NCBI RefSeq assembly: GCF_047948215.1
Contig: NC_134464.1
Coordinates: forward strand, 3,730,001 to 3,794,000
From: Lycorma delicatula
Lineage: Eukaryota > Arthropoda > Insecta > Hemiptera > Fulgoridae
Direction of reading: 5' to 3'
Length of the DNA stretch: 64,000 nucleotides
Shown: piece after piece, positions 22,601 to 30,722 of the stretch
Numbering within the stretch: position 1 is the first letter of the stretch
How the letters are laid out: each line of letters starts with the position of its first letter
Notes under the pieces: model-generated
Told to the model about the DNA's origin: nothing
Databases searched by the model: none
Seen by the model: only the letters and a program-made list of their open reading frames with translations
Translations under genes and position numbers: made by a program

Positions 22601-23604
22601 TAATAAGAAAATATTAAGGGCAATGTATTAAGCTGGCCTGTAGCCTATGATAATCGATTCTTAACAATCTTCTTAGATTATACCTAAGAAGAGAAATCAT
22701 ATAATTTTACTCTTACATATTATCTTTAGGTTACTTCAGTATTAATAGACTTACTGTTTTCTCTGTGCAAATATATTTTATAAATTTAAATTATATCACC
22801 GCTCGATTTATTAGTAAATACAGAAAGCAGTCTTCTCCTTTAAAACATTTACAAAATACTTAATTCCATGTGAAAAGCTGATTACATACATAAACCCACA
22901 AAAAAATTAAATTAAGATACTTGTGTACCTGTTTATACAATACGATCTCTTATCATAGTCGTTAATTGTTACATTTTTGTTTTTTTGTTATTAACTTGCC
23001 TTTTTTTTCTAATATTAAAACTCATCATGTTAGTGGAAAATAAGTATTTTCAAATTTAGGTATTTTCTAGCACATAAAAACTAACTTATCAATACTAATT
23101 ATTAGTATATATTATTGTATAACTTTTTAGTATTATGAAATTTTTATACAAATATGACAACATATTAAAAAAAATGCAAAACAAAAGTAGAATATATTAT
23201 ACAATTAAGAGGTTTTCCATTGGCACCGTTAGCATTGACAAAATCCTTACTGGCAAATCCATTGAAAAAGAACTTAGAAAAATTAATCTTTTTTTTTTAA
23301 AGATTAGCTTCAAAAAGTCTTAGAAAAATGAGATCTAATATTTTTTTCTATAATAAAGAATAATGTATTTATTATATTATAAACAAGTTAAATCATTGTC
23401 ATTAGATCAAACTTTGTTATAATAATAAAAAATAAGAATAAATAATCCCTTTGTCTTGCTTTTTTTCTAGGTGTACCGTTGTTAGAAGAAAATGAATTGG
23501 AAGAAAACAGAGCAAATACTGATGTAGATGAAATTAATGCTCTGGCAGCTTGTGATAATATATCATTTAAATTACAGTCTGATATCGATTCAATACATTC
23601 TTAA
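7436..23604 (+). CDS. sushi-domain transmembrane protein, SUSD4-like (3' exons)
   Basis: Five exons with canonical AG/GT borders and matching phases join into one frame: 7436-7651, 11293-11528, 17305-17450, 21261-21436 and 23471-23604 (TAA). In order the protein has one sushi/CCP module, a short Asn-rich stalk, one transmembrane helix, a basic and His/Pro-rich juxtamembrane segment, LPSYEEA, a basic stretch, a Ser/Thr-rich segment and an acidic tail ending DSIHS. It should be a type I membrane protein with its sushi domain outside. Single-pass sushi proteins with cytoplasmic PY motifs include SUSD4, which binds NEDD4-family ubiquitin ligases; equivalence here is inference. The upstream exons (signal peptide, probably more CCPs) are not recognised in 1-7435. 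Introns are long and filled with TE relics. Confidence 0.8.
7652..8211. other. intron, no feature
   Basis: Start of the intron after the sushi exon; plain AT-rich DNA. Confidence 0.5.
8212..9480 (-). pseudogene. LINE relic (Jockey/CR1-like RT) in the intron
   Basis: The - strand carries RT fragments. VFFGFSNVLYSK near 9430 resembles the FxDFSKAFD motif. A degraded VPQGSVLGPLL-like tract lies near 9030 and a TLF remnant of the FADD motif near 8960. LTLNMDKSIAL and LLDDKFSWDDQIDF follow (family norm LN..K....FLGV.LD..LSW..HI). The relic ends in AIFNKLPNH near 8215, the classic end (FNKLP) of these proteins. Many stops. It differs from the LINE at 2940-7000. Confidence 0.65.
9481..10605. other. 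intron, mostly AT-rich; one GC-richer patch
   Basis: No coding feature. A G-rich patch at about 10010-10140 contains CCAAT and TCAGT motifs (see findings). Confidence 0.4.
10606..10824 (+). CDS. unrecognised open frame in intron
   Basis: A 72-codon frame with Cys and aromatic residues, ending MPSNIKEYYTKIYD then TAA. Base and codon use look more protein-like than the surroundings, but I recognise no family. It lies in the intron of the sushi gene and may be a fragment of an unidentified mobile element. It could equally be chance. Confidence 0.15.
   Translation: MYGQQVACMHRGLQVLNTECVKNDRISKTFACPQDFSYDDKIPINYKKMNVLKKIINYMPSNIKEYYTKIYD
10825..11292. other. intron end, AT-rich
   Basis: Poly-A/T runs. 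The acceptor TATTGTTTCAG ends at 11292. Confidence 0.6.
11293..11528 (+). CDS. exon: stalk, transmembrane helix, juxtamembrane tail
   Basis: The exon takes the one-base codon end of the sushi exon (phase 1 to 2) and ends in phase 0 before GTTAGT. NTNWPEYLNENTS carries a possible N-glycosylation site (NTS). A helix beginning LLFYIVTALSV and ending VAVVC is followed by CRHRP (positive-inside), then HHHHPSAAAAPP and a Pro-rich stretch, then VALIAFADDIQ. Confidence 0.85.
11529..12445 (-). pseudogene. RTE-like LINE, 3' part, inserted in intron
   Basis: The sequence on the - strand matches the C-terminal and 3' end of the elements at 40690-48180 and 48190-51470, including the C-terminal blocks for DRESW, GRPR-like and EAFEMR..RRML. 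The tail end lies next to 11555-11640, where the normally simple terminus has been rearranged into hairpins. The copy is truncated near 12445, so only the 3' third is present. Confidence 0.8.
11547..11592. repeat. perfect 22-bp-arm hairpin at LINE terminus
   Basis: The arms 11547-11568 and 11571-11592 are perfect reverse complements around a TT loop. The centre, CAGTCATTTGACTG, is a natural small palindrome of this LINE's 3' end; the extended symmetry is specific to this copy. A second inverted pair, CTTGGAGAGG at 11591-11600 and CCTCTCCAAG at 11629-11638, follows at once. Confidence 0.9.
12538..12603 (+). CDS. candidate 22-codon cassette exon
   Basis: A 66-nt segment lies after a TTTTATTTTCTGATAGAG acceptor and before a GTATGT donor. 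It is open in the phase required between the transmembrane exon (ends phase 0) and the LPSYEEA exon (starts phase 0), reading VPVTDPYKILDNFSGRCIEL then KN. It would insert between FADDIQ and SGLPSYEEA without a frame change. The joined product is sensible with or without it. There is no transcript evidence, so a chance coincidence is possible. Confidence 0.35.
12699..12718. repeat. poly-A run
   Basis: About eighteen A residues in the intron, with no identified element attached. Confidence 0.6.
12890..13430 (-). pseudogene. repeat-bearing ORF relic, possibly Helitron/PIF1-associated
   Basis: On the - strand an open frame from about 13310 to 12897 carries 20-residue tandem repeats: RLRDDKYKEEGKVKTKERIE, RLREDTDIKRENLKTREHVN, then KLRSEEFYQTKERLNDW. 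More divergent copies extend upstream to about 13430 after a one-base frameshift in an A-run. After the repeats comes FLQFIKDQACVPQ, then CICCACEGLFFSHSIVNFNV, a Cys-pair block. Charged short repeats followed by a CxCC...LFF block recall the N-terminal region of large ORFs next to Helitron/PIF1-like helicases in insect genomes. That link is inference from memory. No helicase motif is present here. Confidence 0.4.
13431..13984. other. intron, nothing recognised
   Basis: AT-rich; no feature. Confidence 0.4.
13985..14080 (-). repeat. small LINE C-terminal fragment
   Basis: The - strand reads FEYVKRVEEDRLIEKCLKMY, similar to the GHVKRMEDDRL block near the C-terminus of RTE-type LINE proteins. 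Only about 30 residues remain. Confidence 0.4.
14600..15970 (+). pseudogene. mariner transposase relic with SINE insertion
   Basis: Fragments of one transposase can be followed along the + strand. DPRSSRPSTST (linker, family norm DPRSGRPSTS) is near 14930 and LTISEIVEQV near 15005. FAKFVPCLPTNDQKKN follows near 15075. After the SINE come ETK and a KGIVHNEF-like tract, then a block around 15620 reading LAKHETSIVL, and PKLKVTLKG near 15700. The IPGNVPKMEK region and the GNGNYFEGD-like terminus are near 15770-15840. Frames change several times and stops are present. The tRNA-derived SINE at 15165-15305 interrupts the catalytic domain. Confidence 0.75.
15165..15305 (-). repeat. tRNA-derived SINE, family 2, inside mariner relic
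   Basis: On the - strand: a box A-like GTGGCAGAAAGGTAGTGAC, box B GATTCGAATCC, then a tail containing GCATTTTTCAT and a run shared with 63041-63190. It interrupts mariner coding sequence, so it inserted after the mariner. Confidence 0.7.
15971..16969. other. intron, nothing recognised
   Basis: AT-rich; no feature supported. Confidence 0.4.
16970..17095 (+). pseudogene. decayed tandem copy of the LPSYEEA exon's 3' half
   Basis: About 125 bp closely match 17375-17505, covering the last third of the downstream exon, its splice donor and the start of the following intron. Shared runs include CTCCATGGTCACAAAGA and TTGTTGCTAGACAATTATCA. In this copy the donor AAGGTAAG has become AAGCTAAA, and about 11 bp around CGCAATCCCAG are missing. 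It is an exon duplication that has lost splicing competence. Confidence 0.85.
17305..17450 (+). CDS. exon: LPSYEEA motif and basic segment
   Basis: The acceptor TTATTTTTGCAG precedes and the donor GTAAGT follows. Phase 0 at the start, two bases of a split codon at the end. It reads SGLPSYEEAIRGGNGGGRG, LLSYRLHHPPWSQRRNPRTD and TTIVARQLS. LPSYEEA fits the L/PPxY class bound by WW domains of NEDD4-family ligases (family knowledge; binding here is inference). Confidence 0.85.
17451..21260. other. intron, no supported feature
   Basis: Contains pyrimidine-rich tracts. A patch at 18040-18250 reads weakly like a LINE or other TE protein on the - strand. At 20780-21120 there is a somewhat GC-richer block with an open - strand frame of 99 codons that I do not recognise. 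Confidence 0.4.
21261..21436 (+). CDS. exon: Ser/Thr-rich cytoplasmic segment
   Basis: The acceptor ATACCATCCACAG precedes and the donor GTAATA follows. It completes the split Ser codon of the previous exon and ends one base into a Gly codon. It reads TGESMGSTDTMTVSDVS, then NVTLDTVSSHTCSSTSQTA, then GSLASFDTSSVLNTEG: dense Ser/Thr, likely disordered and phosphorylatable. Confidence 0.8.
21437..23470. other. intron with small tandem repeat
   Basis: A pyrimidine-rich tract lies at 21600-21890. A two-copy 30-bp tandem duplication (unit starting GATAATTTCTTCAAATACAA) lies at 21899-21955. The remainder is AT-rich with no gene. Confidence 0.6.
23471..23604 (+). CDS. terminal coding exon: acidic C-terminus
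   Basis: After the acceptor TTTTTTTCTAG the frame continues in the required phase: GVPLLEENELEENRANTDVD, then EINALAACDNISF and KLQSDIDSIHS, then TAA at 23602-23604. A possible ATTAAA polyadenylation signal lies at 23763-23768. Confidence 0.8.
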
Positions 23605-24315
23605 TATAACAATTAAAAAATGATACATTAATCGGATATATGTGTAACACAAACATTAATGTTATAAAACATACATATTACAATAGTAAGTAGAACTTAT
23701 TACATTATTATAGTTTGTTCCATGTAAATTGAAATTTGACCAGAATTGAAACAAACCTTACTATTAAATTTGTAATGTTAATCCTCTGACTGCCTGAATT
23801 TTGGTTGCATCTTCCTAAAGATTCTTACCTAATACAAAAGTTTTTTACTAATTTATAGTGTTATTTTTAATCTTATTTTTACTACATAAGAGTAACTGCC
23901 TACCCTTTTTTTTACATGTCAGTTCTGTAGGTCCATGACACCATGACCTCTAGTAATGTAAATTGGAGAATTGAAAACATACTTAACTCCTTTAAAAGGA
24001 TGTCCTCAAATTTTTTTGGCGATTAATTTTAACACATGATTAATCATTTGCTTGCAAAGAAGTTCAGTTATTCAATTAATATGCCTCCCAAATGAGTTAA
24101 TTGAAGTAAAATATAATTTTTTTTTCACTTTAATATTATATAGGGACGTAAAGCAACAGAACATTTTGAAAGATTATATTGCATTTTCTTCATTTTCATT
24201 GATTTTTTTTTATCTGTTCACTGTTATATTAAGCCAAAAAATATCTTATTTTAACATACTACAAAAAATAATTATTTTTTTAAATATTTTATATTACTTT
24301 CTATTAAAAAATTGC
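23605..24315. other. 3' UTR and intergenic AT-rich DNA
   Basis: Likely contains the 3' UTR of the sushi gene; its end is not determinable. A 24052-24318 open frame is very low-complexity and probably not coding. Confidence 0.4.
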
Positions 24316-24319
24316 TAAG

Positions 24320-24975
24320 AATTTACACTGATACACTTTTCCTAATGTGTTTTTCATTATCACTGAAAAATTCTGGCGATCTTTCTCGGATCCAAGTGGT
24401 CACAGCTTCCTTCACCTCATCGTTGGTGATGTAATGATTACCTTTGAGATCCCTCTTGAGGTGACGGAAGAAGTGGAAGTTGCACGAAGCCAAATCTAGC
24501 GAGTATGGCGGATGTGGAATAGGGCCAACCTTCAGCTTGCTGAGAGCCATCAGAGAGTTTGCACAGTACACATAATGCACGTTTTTTATGGTAACCCAAT
24601 TGCTCGATAATATGGCCTACTCGTTCTTTAGATATGCCACTTTGAAGGAAGTTGTCCACCTCCTTTTGAATGTTTCAATTTTGGTCATCCACTGTGAGGT
24701 GCATCCTCAATTGACGCTTTACCAGCTTCACATTTGTGAAATTTCAATGCCCACCTATTCACAGGACTCCTTTCAACAATTTCACTAACATCAACTACTT
24801 TTAAATGATGAAAAATATTCATAGCATTCATATTTTCTGATCACTGCACGCTGTTTTAACCGTCTTGACGTACTGGCCATACTAAACTCCATTTCAACTG
24901 CTACTGAAAGCAAGCCGGTAAATGGATTCCAATGCATTATCGCAGGTTTGTAGAGGGGGACCTGGAAAATTATTT
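24320..24975 (-). pseudogene. mariner transposase, internally deleted
   Basis: The - strand starts near 24900 with a transposase N-terminus (MASTSRRLKQRAVIRKYE), followed by NRWALKFHKCEAG and ASIEDAPHSG. KERVGHIIEQLGYHK completes the helix-turn-helix region. It then jumps to the C-terminal catalytic block, HPPYSLDLASCNFHFF and HLKRDLKGNHY, and on to near 24323. The central region with the first two catalytic Asp residues is missing, giving a deletion derivative of about 650 bp. Terminal repeats are not clear. Confidence 0.75.
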
Positions 24976-25119
24976 GATTAATCTGTCTATTATTAATATT
25001 TTAAAATTTTGAATAAATTTTTTGAATAAATTATTTTTTCAAATAAAAATTTTATGAGAAATCCACAAAAAAATAATTTTTAAGTTTTTAATTTATTTAA
25101 ATCAGTAAAATCGGTGCTA

Positions 25120-25475
25120 CTTTAGTATGCGGTCTACATCATCATGAGGTTTACCGCTACAGTACATGCAGTCTACTTTACCAATGTGTAAATAATTTGT
25201 ACATTTAATTTTAACTAGATTAGGTTAGCAAGTGAAGCAAGCACTTGGTTAGATTATGTTGATATTGTACAAAATTCAGTACATAGAAATGACGACGTAA
25301 CATGTAACGCTCGCTAATCTTATCTAACTAACATTAAATATACAAATTACATAGAATTTGTATATAATTTATAATATCAGTTTACTATTTAAAATAAAGA
25401 AGGTGAGACACTAACCAAGTAGTTGGGATGATGTAACTATGGACCTCATGATGATGGTAGACTGCATTTTTATAT
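25120..25475. mobile_element. foldback MITE
   Basis: The ends are imperfect inverted repeats. TGCGGTCTACATCATCATGA starts near 25129; the matching arm near 25440-25468 reads, in reverse, TGCAGTCTACCATCATCATG. The symmetry extends inward: the tract around AATTTGTACATTTAATTTTA and AGATTAGGTTAGC on the left matches the reverse complement of 25290-25370. No coding capacity. Target duplications not resolved. Confidence 0.65.
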
Positions 25476-26035
25476 TTTTTTAAAAATTTGCTTAGCTCCA
25501 GAGATTAATTCAGTTTTACTACAAACTAAAATTTAATTAAAAATTAAAATTACCTTGAAAACCATTATGTAATTTGTTATGAAACAATTTATGCATAAGA
25601 AGTAAGAATTTTTAAACATACATTGATGGATGCATCAATTTTTTTGGGGGGGTAGAATTACCAAAATTGCAATAAAAATGCTGCCATAATTTCTTAATTG
25701 GATAAAATATTGCATGGAACAAACTATTATTGTATTATAGTTAACAATTAAGTAATAATAGATTCATTTATTTAATTAGTTTTTAAAGTAAAATATTACA
25801 GTGAATTCCCAATTGTGCACACCTAATGATCAGAAAAAGAATCACAGGGAAAGTAAAATCAATGTTAATTTATACCTGCCATAATGACAATAAAAATATC
25901 AACATATACCATTACACTACTACATATATATGTTATAATATCATGATAAAACTTAGATGTGATGAAAATTTTCAAAGAATTTTAATACTGAATTCATAGA
26001 ATTTATATTTATATTTGTATTCTTAGAGGATGTAT
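25476..26035. other. AT-rich intergenic DNA
   Basis: No feature recognised. Confidence 0.4.
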
Positions 26036-26039
26036 AAGT

Positions 26040-26190
26040 TGTAGAACCCAGTTACTTTTTTTTCATTTTTCAATTTTGTAGTACGTGAAAAATGTTAAGC
26101 TAGTGGGATTTGAACCCAAGAACAGACACTGAACTGTGTCTGGTCTTTCAAGCACTTGAACAGACGTTTAGCCTATTGCATCACACATAC
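26040..26190 (-). repeat. tRNA-derived SINE, family 2
   Basis: On the - strand a box A-like TGATGCAATAGGCTAAACG and a clear box B, GGGTTCAAATCCCACT, are followed by the family tail (ACATTTTTCACGTAC). It shares the tail context with the copies at 15165, 63041 and 63335. Confidence 0.65.
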
Positions 26191-28135
26191 TTTGTTCTGT
26201 TTCTTCAACTTTCCAACTTTAACTACACAGACATCATTTTCTTGTTCTTTCTTCATGACCTAGTTCACTCCAGACATTCATTAATGTTATCGTCAATACC
26301 AGTAGTTGAGTATTTTCTGTTCTTTTATAATACCATATATCAAAAACCAGGAAACATATTTTGTTTAATATATAAAATTAGAAATCTTTGTTGTTTAATG
26401 ATAGATTGAAATACTATACAGTTTTTAAATAAACAAATTTTTTGTTCAATTTATCACAGTTAAGCTGAAATGAAGATAAACATTGCTTACAGATAATTGG
26501 GAATTGGCTGTAGTTATATTTTGAATAATAGTTTTTTAAACAAAGGAATTTACGATGGATCTTTTCTATTATCTATTTACCAGTAAATTAATAACCTTTA
26601 AGTAATTAATTAAGACGAAATTGACTTATTCTCATGTCTATGAATAAGTCAATCATGGACGAATGTGTAGCACATTGGGTTTTGTTGCATTATTTTGTGA
26701 GCCCTTTATTCTACTGTCTATGTTTGCATGCTGTATTGGATCTACAAAGTGATATTTATATACAACAGGTTGATGAGTTTTTGAAGGGATTTGTATGCTT
26801 TCCATTCATCAGATATACTTCTCATCCCTGGAAAAATATTTTTTTTGATAATAAGTGAACTGTTTAGTTCTCAACAGCAACTAAAAAAATTCCCTTACAA
26901 CACATACATTCTAACACCCACTATTGCGATAATACACAGTGTCATTATTATGTTGCAAAAAGAGGCTTTCATCACTTTTTGGTCGATTCCAACTCCTCCT
27001 CACAAAACTATACTGTTGTTACTTTCTTAGACCAGCAGTAGATGAAAAATATAGTTTTCCAGAAAGGGAATTTAAAGCCTGCAAATACATATCTTATTGT
27101 ATTGCGACACTCATGTTATGTTTGTGTTTTCGACACTCATGTTAAGAACAACACCATCTCTGTGTAACTGTAAAACCATTTCATTGCCACAACTATATTT
27201 GTTTGAATTATGTAAAATACCAAACTCTTGAAAAAACTTATGGCATCCTCTTCATTTTTAATAGTTTCTACTAAATGAATAAAACTCATAACCCAGAACA
27301 GATGCAAGATTACCATACAACAAACTAATCTGGTATCTTATAGCTACCCTGATATTTCAGTATTGTTGTAATAACAGGTTGTGCAAACATGAAAAAGTGT
27401 TTTGTTTATCTTGTAGAGGCAGAACGGATTGATTATATATAGACAATTTTGTAACGTTTACTTAAGAACATACTTACTGGTAGACAGATAACGGAAAGAT
27501 CAATTTACCATAATTTTTTTCTAAAGTTGTTAACATAAATATAATTTTAAATATTATCAAGGATTTTTTTTTATTTTTTATAGTTACTGTCAATAGCTTT
27601 TATATGCTAGTCAGAGTGGTCAGTTAATTTTTGTTTTTCCAAGTAGATCCAGTGATTATGTGTATGTATGTCATGTAAATAATTCCTTAGATGTTTATTT
27701 TAATGAAATGTGAAAGTTTTATGTACCATTTCATTTAAGTAGCAAGTGCAAGTAGTGATCAAATCTGAAAGATATAAACTGATTAAGAAGGTTTGTTAAG
27801 AAGTCAAGCTATATATGTACATTAGAAATAGTACAGTCTTCCTGTCATAGTTCAGCAGAAATTGTCCATTTAATTTTTTTTTTTAATTTGTTGTATTTAT
27901 TTAATTGTATTTTCATTATATTTTTCACAATTACTCATATATATATATATATATTAAGATAAAAAAAAACAGTATTGTTATATTATATCCCCATCACAGG
28001 TTCAGTAATTAGTTGAGTTCTTTTAAAATTTAAATGTAAGCTTATTAAATAATGTTTAAATTTTAATCTTGATTTAGCTAGCTCATGACTATTTTTACTC
28101 ATAACATTAAAAAAAATCTACACTAATTAAGCCAA
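26191..28135. other. intergenic DNA, nothing recognised
   Basis: No supportable gene. A (TA)n run lies at about 27937-27953. Short open frames at 26634-27145 lack any family resemblance. Confidence 0.4.
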
Positions 28136-28139
28136 TAGA

Positions 28140-28420
28140 AGTCTCAAATAAGTCCACAACCTCCCTGCCAGGTAATGCCAGGATGCAACATGTGTTTGGA
28201 TTTCAGCATCCTCAGCACCGATGTAGTAAATGAAAAACGTACATCTTCAGAACTGATTATGAAGAAGAAAGGATTGAGAATAAGGAAAAGGGGTGGGTAG
28301 GGGCAGTAAGAAAGATTGATCTACCCTCAAAAACTATGGTATGACACAAAAGATTCTATCCACAGGAAACCTCACAACCCAGTTAACAGATGCCCAATCT
28401 TTTTCAAACAGTTTTATCAA
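28140..28420. repeat. unclassified GC-richer insert
   Basis: A block with clearly different composition (from CCACAACCTCCCTGCCAGG to about CAGTTTATTATTGACC) contains AGGAAAAGGGGTGGGTAGGG. No coding frame. It looks like a non-autonomous repeat fragment, but I cannot name it. Confidence 0.35.
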
Positions 28421-29165
28421 AGTGGGAGCAGTTTATTATTGACCGGTAATTTTATATGAACCAATTTTAGTAGAATATGGAAATGAAGAGGAGAAATTAT
28501 TTAATTTAAAAATATAAATCAATATTAACATTAATTTACAGTTTAATGTTTAAATTTAATATACTATTTATTTATTTTATTCATTTAAAAAATGTTATTT
28601 CTACTATTAAGATAATTATTATACTTTCTGCTAAGAACACTATGATTTCTATGTTGAGTACTATAAAAATTAAAGATATTCTTGAGTTATAGTATGAGCA
28701 TTCAGTATTACAAATGAGGAGTTTCAGAGCAATAGTGAGAAAAATAAGAGTAAAGTTAAAATAATTCTGTAAATTGCATGTAAGTGTTAATTTTTTAACA
28801 TTTACAAGGAAGAGTTACAAACATAAATTTACAAATACATGAACTTCATCAAACTGTTTATTGTAATAATCGATTCAAGAAATTCTGGACTTGCTTCACT
28901 TCTGCACTGCAAATTTATTCAATGCTATGAAAATCGAGTCGCTCTTAAGTTACTGAATACATTACATTATATGATTATTAATAAAAAAATGAAATTAGTT
29001 AATTTAAAATAATAATTATATTAACAAATAAAAAAAAATTATAAAAAATAAAGTGTTGATAAAATAAGAATTGTAAATATAAAATATGAATAATATAAAA
29101 ATGAATATAAAGTTGAATAAAATATGTAAATAACAAAGTATTTATAAATTACTTTTTTTTGGTTC
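28421..29165. other. very AT-rich intergenic DNA
   Basis: Long A/T tracts; no gene. Confidence 0.5.
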
Positions 29166-29169
29166 AAAC

Positions 29170-29970
29170 AAAAATTATATCATCATTGATTTCAGCTTCC
29201 TGTTTTTCCTGACTATTATTCGGTGACCTGGTTGAAGTCTGATTTACTGTTTTAAGCGGAAGTAGATATCTTGCAATGGAGGAATGAACAGTAGCAATTT
29301 GAGCATGTCTCTCTTTTTACCAGAGGTAGTCAGTCGCTGAGTCCTTATAATGGAAGTTGTAAAACATTAGCCGATGACTGAACGTGTTTTCCTTTTCTTT
29401 TGGTTGTTAAATCAGTACAATCAAATTCCATAGCATCACCAAATGTTTTAACCTTCATGATCATGGGGCTACCTCTCTAGAATCTCATCCACCAAATTTT
29501 TAGCCAGTTTACTTAATGACCATCTGTAGTTTTGTTATGGTTTGTAATAGAATTTTCTAACAACTCAGTAAATGAAAAGTCAGTACTACTTAAAATATTT
29601 ACATTAAATCTTGATTCTTTAGTTTTGGCTTATCTTACTGTATTAAACTAGTCATCTGGTTCGTAGGTATACTGAGTTTTATTGGCTTTTCTTTCTAATT
29701 AATGCAAAGTCTGCATTATTTGGCAAATACGAATGATAAATTTATGGTCAATAGTTTGTACACGCATTTGTGGATCCTGTATTAATTTTAGGAGAATCAA
29801 AGCCATTTTATATTTCTATTCTAACCTGATTATGCATCAGAATAAAGAATAATATATTTACGGTTAGAAGCATATTTCTTCAAGTGATTCACAAGACAAC
29901 TTGCCATCTCGTATAACCCTTGGCTCCCTTGAGTTTCATCCCGCTTATACATTGTTGGTAAAAAAATTAT
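29170..29970 (-). pseudogene. transposon-type ORF relic, DUF7869-like
   Basis: The - strand reads MYKRDETQGSQGLYEMASCL near 29950, then ILYSDA, a stop in place of Cys, and NRNIKMALILLKLIQ. Next are VQTIDHKFIIRICQIMQTLH and NFTELLENSI-like text, and VNWLKIWWM near 29480. These match, in order, the W/RDE, YSD.C.GQNRNIKMA, IDHKFL and INWLK.R.. landmarks of the repetitive insect proteins annotated as DUF7869. They look transposon-derived. Several stops make it a relic. No terminal repeats were found. Confidence 0.5.
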
Positions 29971-30125
29971 TATTAAAAGAATGTATGCTTAAATTGTACA
30001 CATACATTTTATGTTTGGTTGAGGTTGACATCTTCAGGAAATGCATCTTTGTGCTTTTCCTGAATTTCTTTTTCTAATTTAAGGGCTCCTTTGTCACCTG
30101 GTTACTTTCATTTTTGTTCTGAAAG

Positions 30126-30180
30126 AGAGGACCAGTGAGATGGTGGAGTGGTAGCCACTCCACCATCTCACTGGTCCTCT
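30126..30180. repeat. perfect 26-bp-arm hairpin with TAG loop
   Basis: The arms 30126-30151 and 30155-30180 are exact reverse complements around TAG. The structure lies immediately 5' of the R1-clade LINE. Confidence 0.95.
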
Positions 30181-30185
30181 AGAGA
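30172..30185. repeat. candidate target-site duplication, left
   Basis: TGGTCCTCTAGAGA here corresponds to TGGTCCTCTAGTGA at 35746-35759: 13 of 14 bases identical, bracketing the LINE. R1 of silkworm makes 14-bp duplications (family knowledge). Confidence 0.55.
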
Positions 30186-30722
30186 TACTCTATATCAGAT
30201 ACTCTGGTCCCTTGTGCGTCTCAGAGTATCCTTGTGGTATACCTTACTATCAGTGTCTTTTGGCTGTCGGTCGTGTGTGTACCTTCCGACAGTATCGAGG
30301 TTAGCTGATCCTAAGTCTGTATTCACTAACAGCGCATTTTAATTTAGACTCGACATCTGTAGCTTTGCTGCGGTGTGATTGGCGTGGATTTATACGACGC
30401 ATACTCGCCTCAACGCGGCGAAAGGGTGGCAACAACCGCTGGTCGTCAGTCCCCGTGACAGAAAAAAGGCTCTGCCTTTTAGTCCTTCTGCGCTCTTGTC
30501 AGAGCGAGGGCCGTAATCAGTGGTTCATTGTTGTACGTCTAGTGCATCAATCAATCGTTCCAGTAGCGGCGAAGAGGTACATAGCGTGACAGGAGAACGT
30601 AAGGGTCTCCAGCTGCCCGTACTCGCTGTGGGCAGTCGTCACATCGTGGGCTTGCCCAAACCAGTTTATAGGAGACAGCGAGAATTTCGTTAGCATCCAA
30701 TTACGTTAGGGAATCTTCGGCC
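30186..30722 (+). other. R1-clade 5' UTR
   Basis: Non-coding leader of the element. It contains a locally repeated AGATACTCT/CAGAGTATCC pair near 30186-30235 that could form secondary structure. Elements of this clade carry an internal 5' promoter (family knowledge); none is identifiable by eye. Confidence 0.5.

Noticed and set aside
23612..23617. ATTAAA as the sushi gene's polyadenylation signal
   Set aside because: Only 8 bases after the stop codon; too close, so 23763 is more plausible.
26634..27145. Overlapping + strand frames as a small gene
   Set aside because: Hydrophobic, low-complexity translations with no conserved pattern or splice structure.
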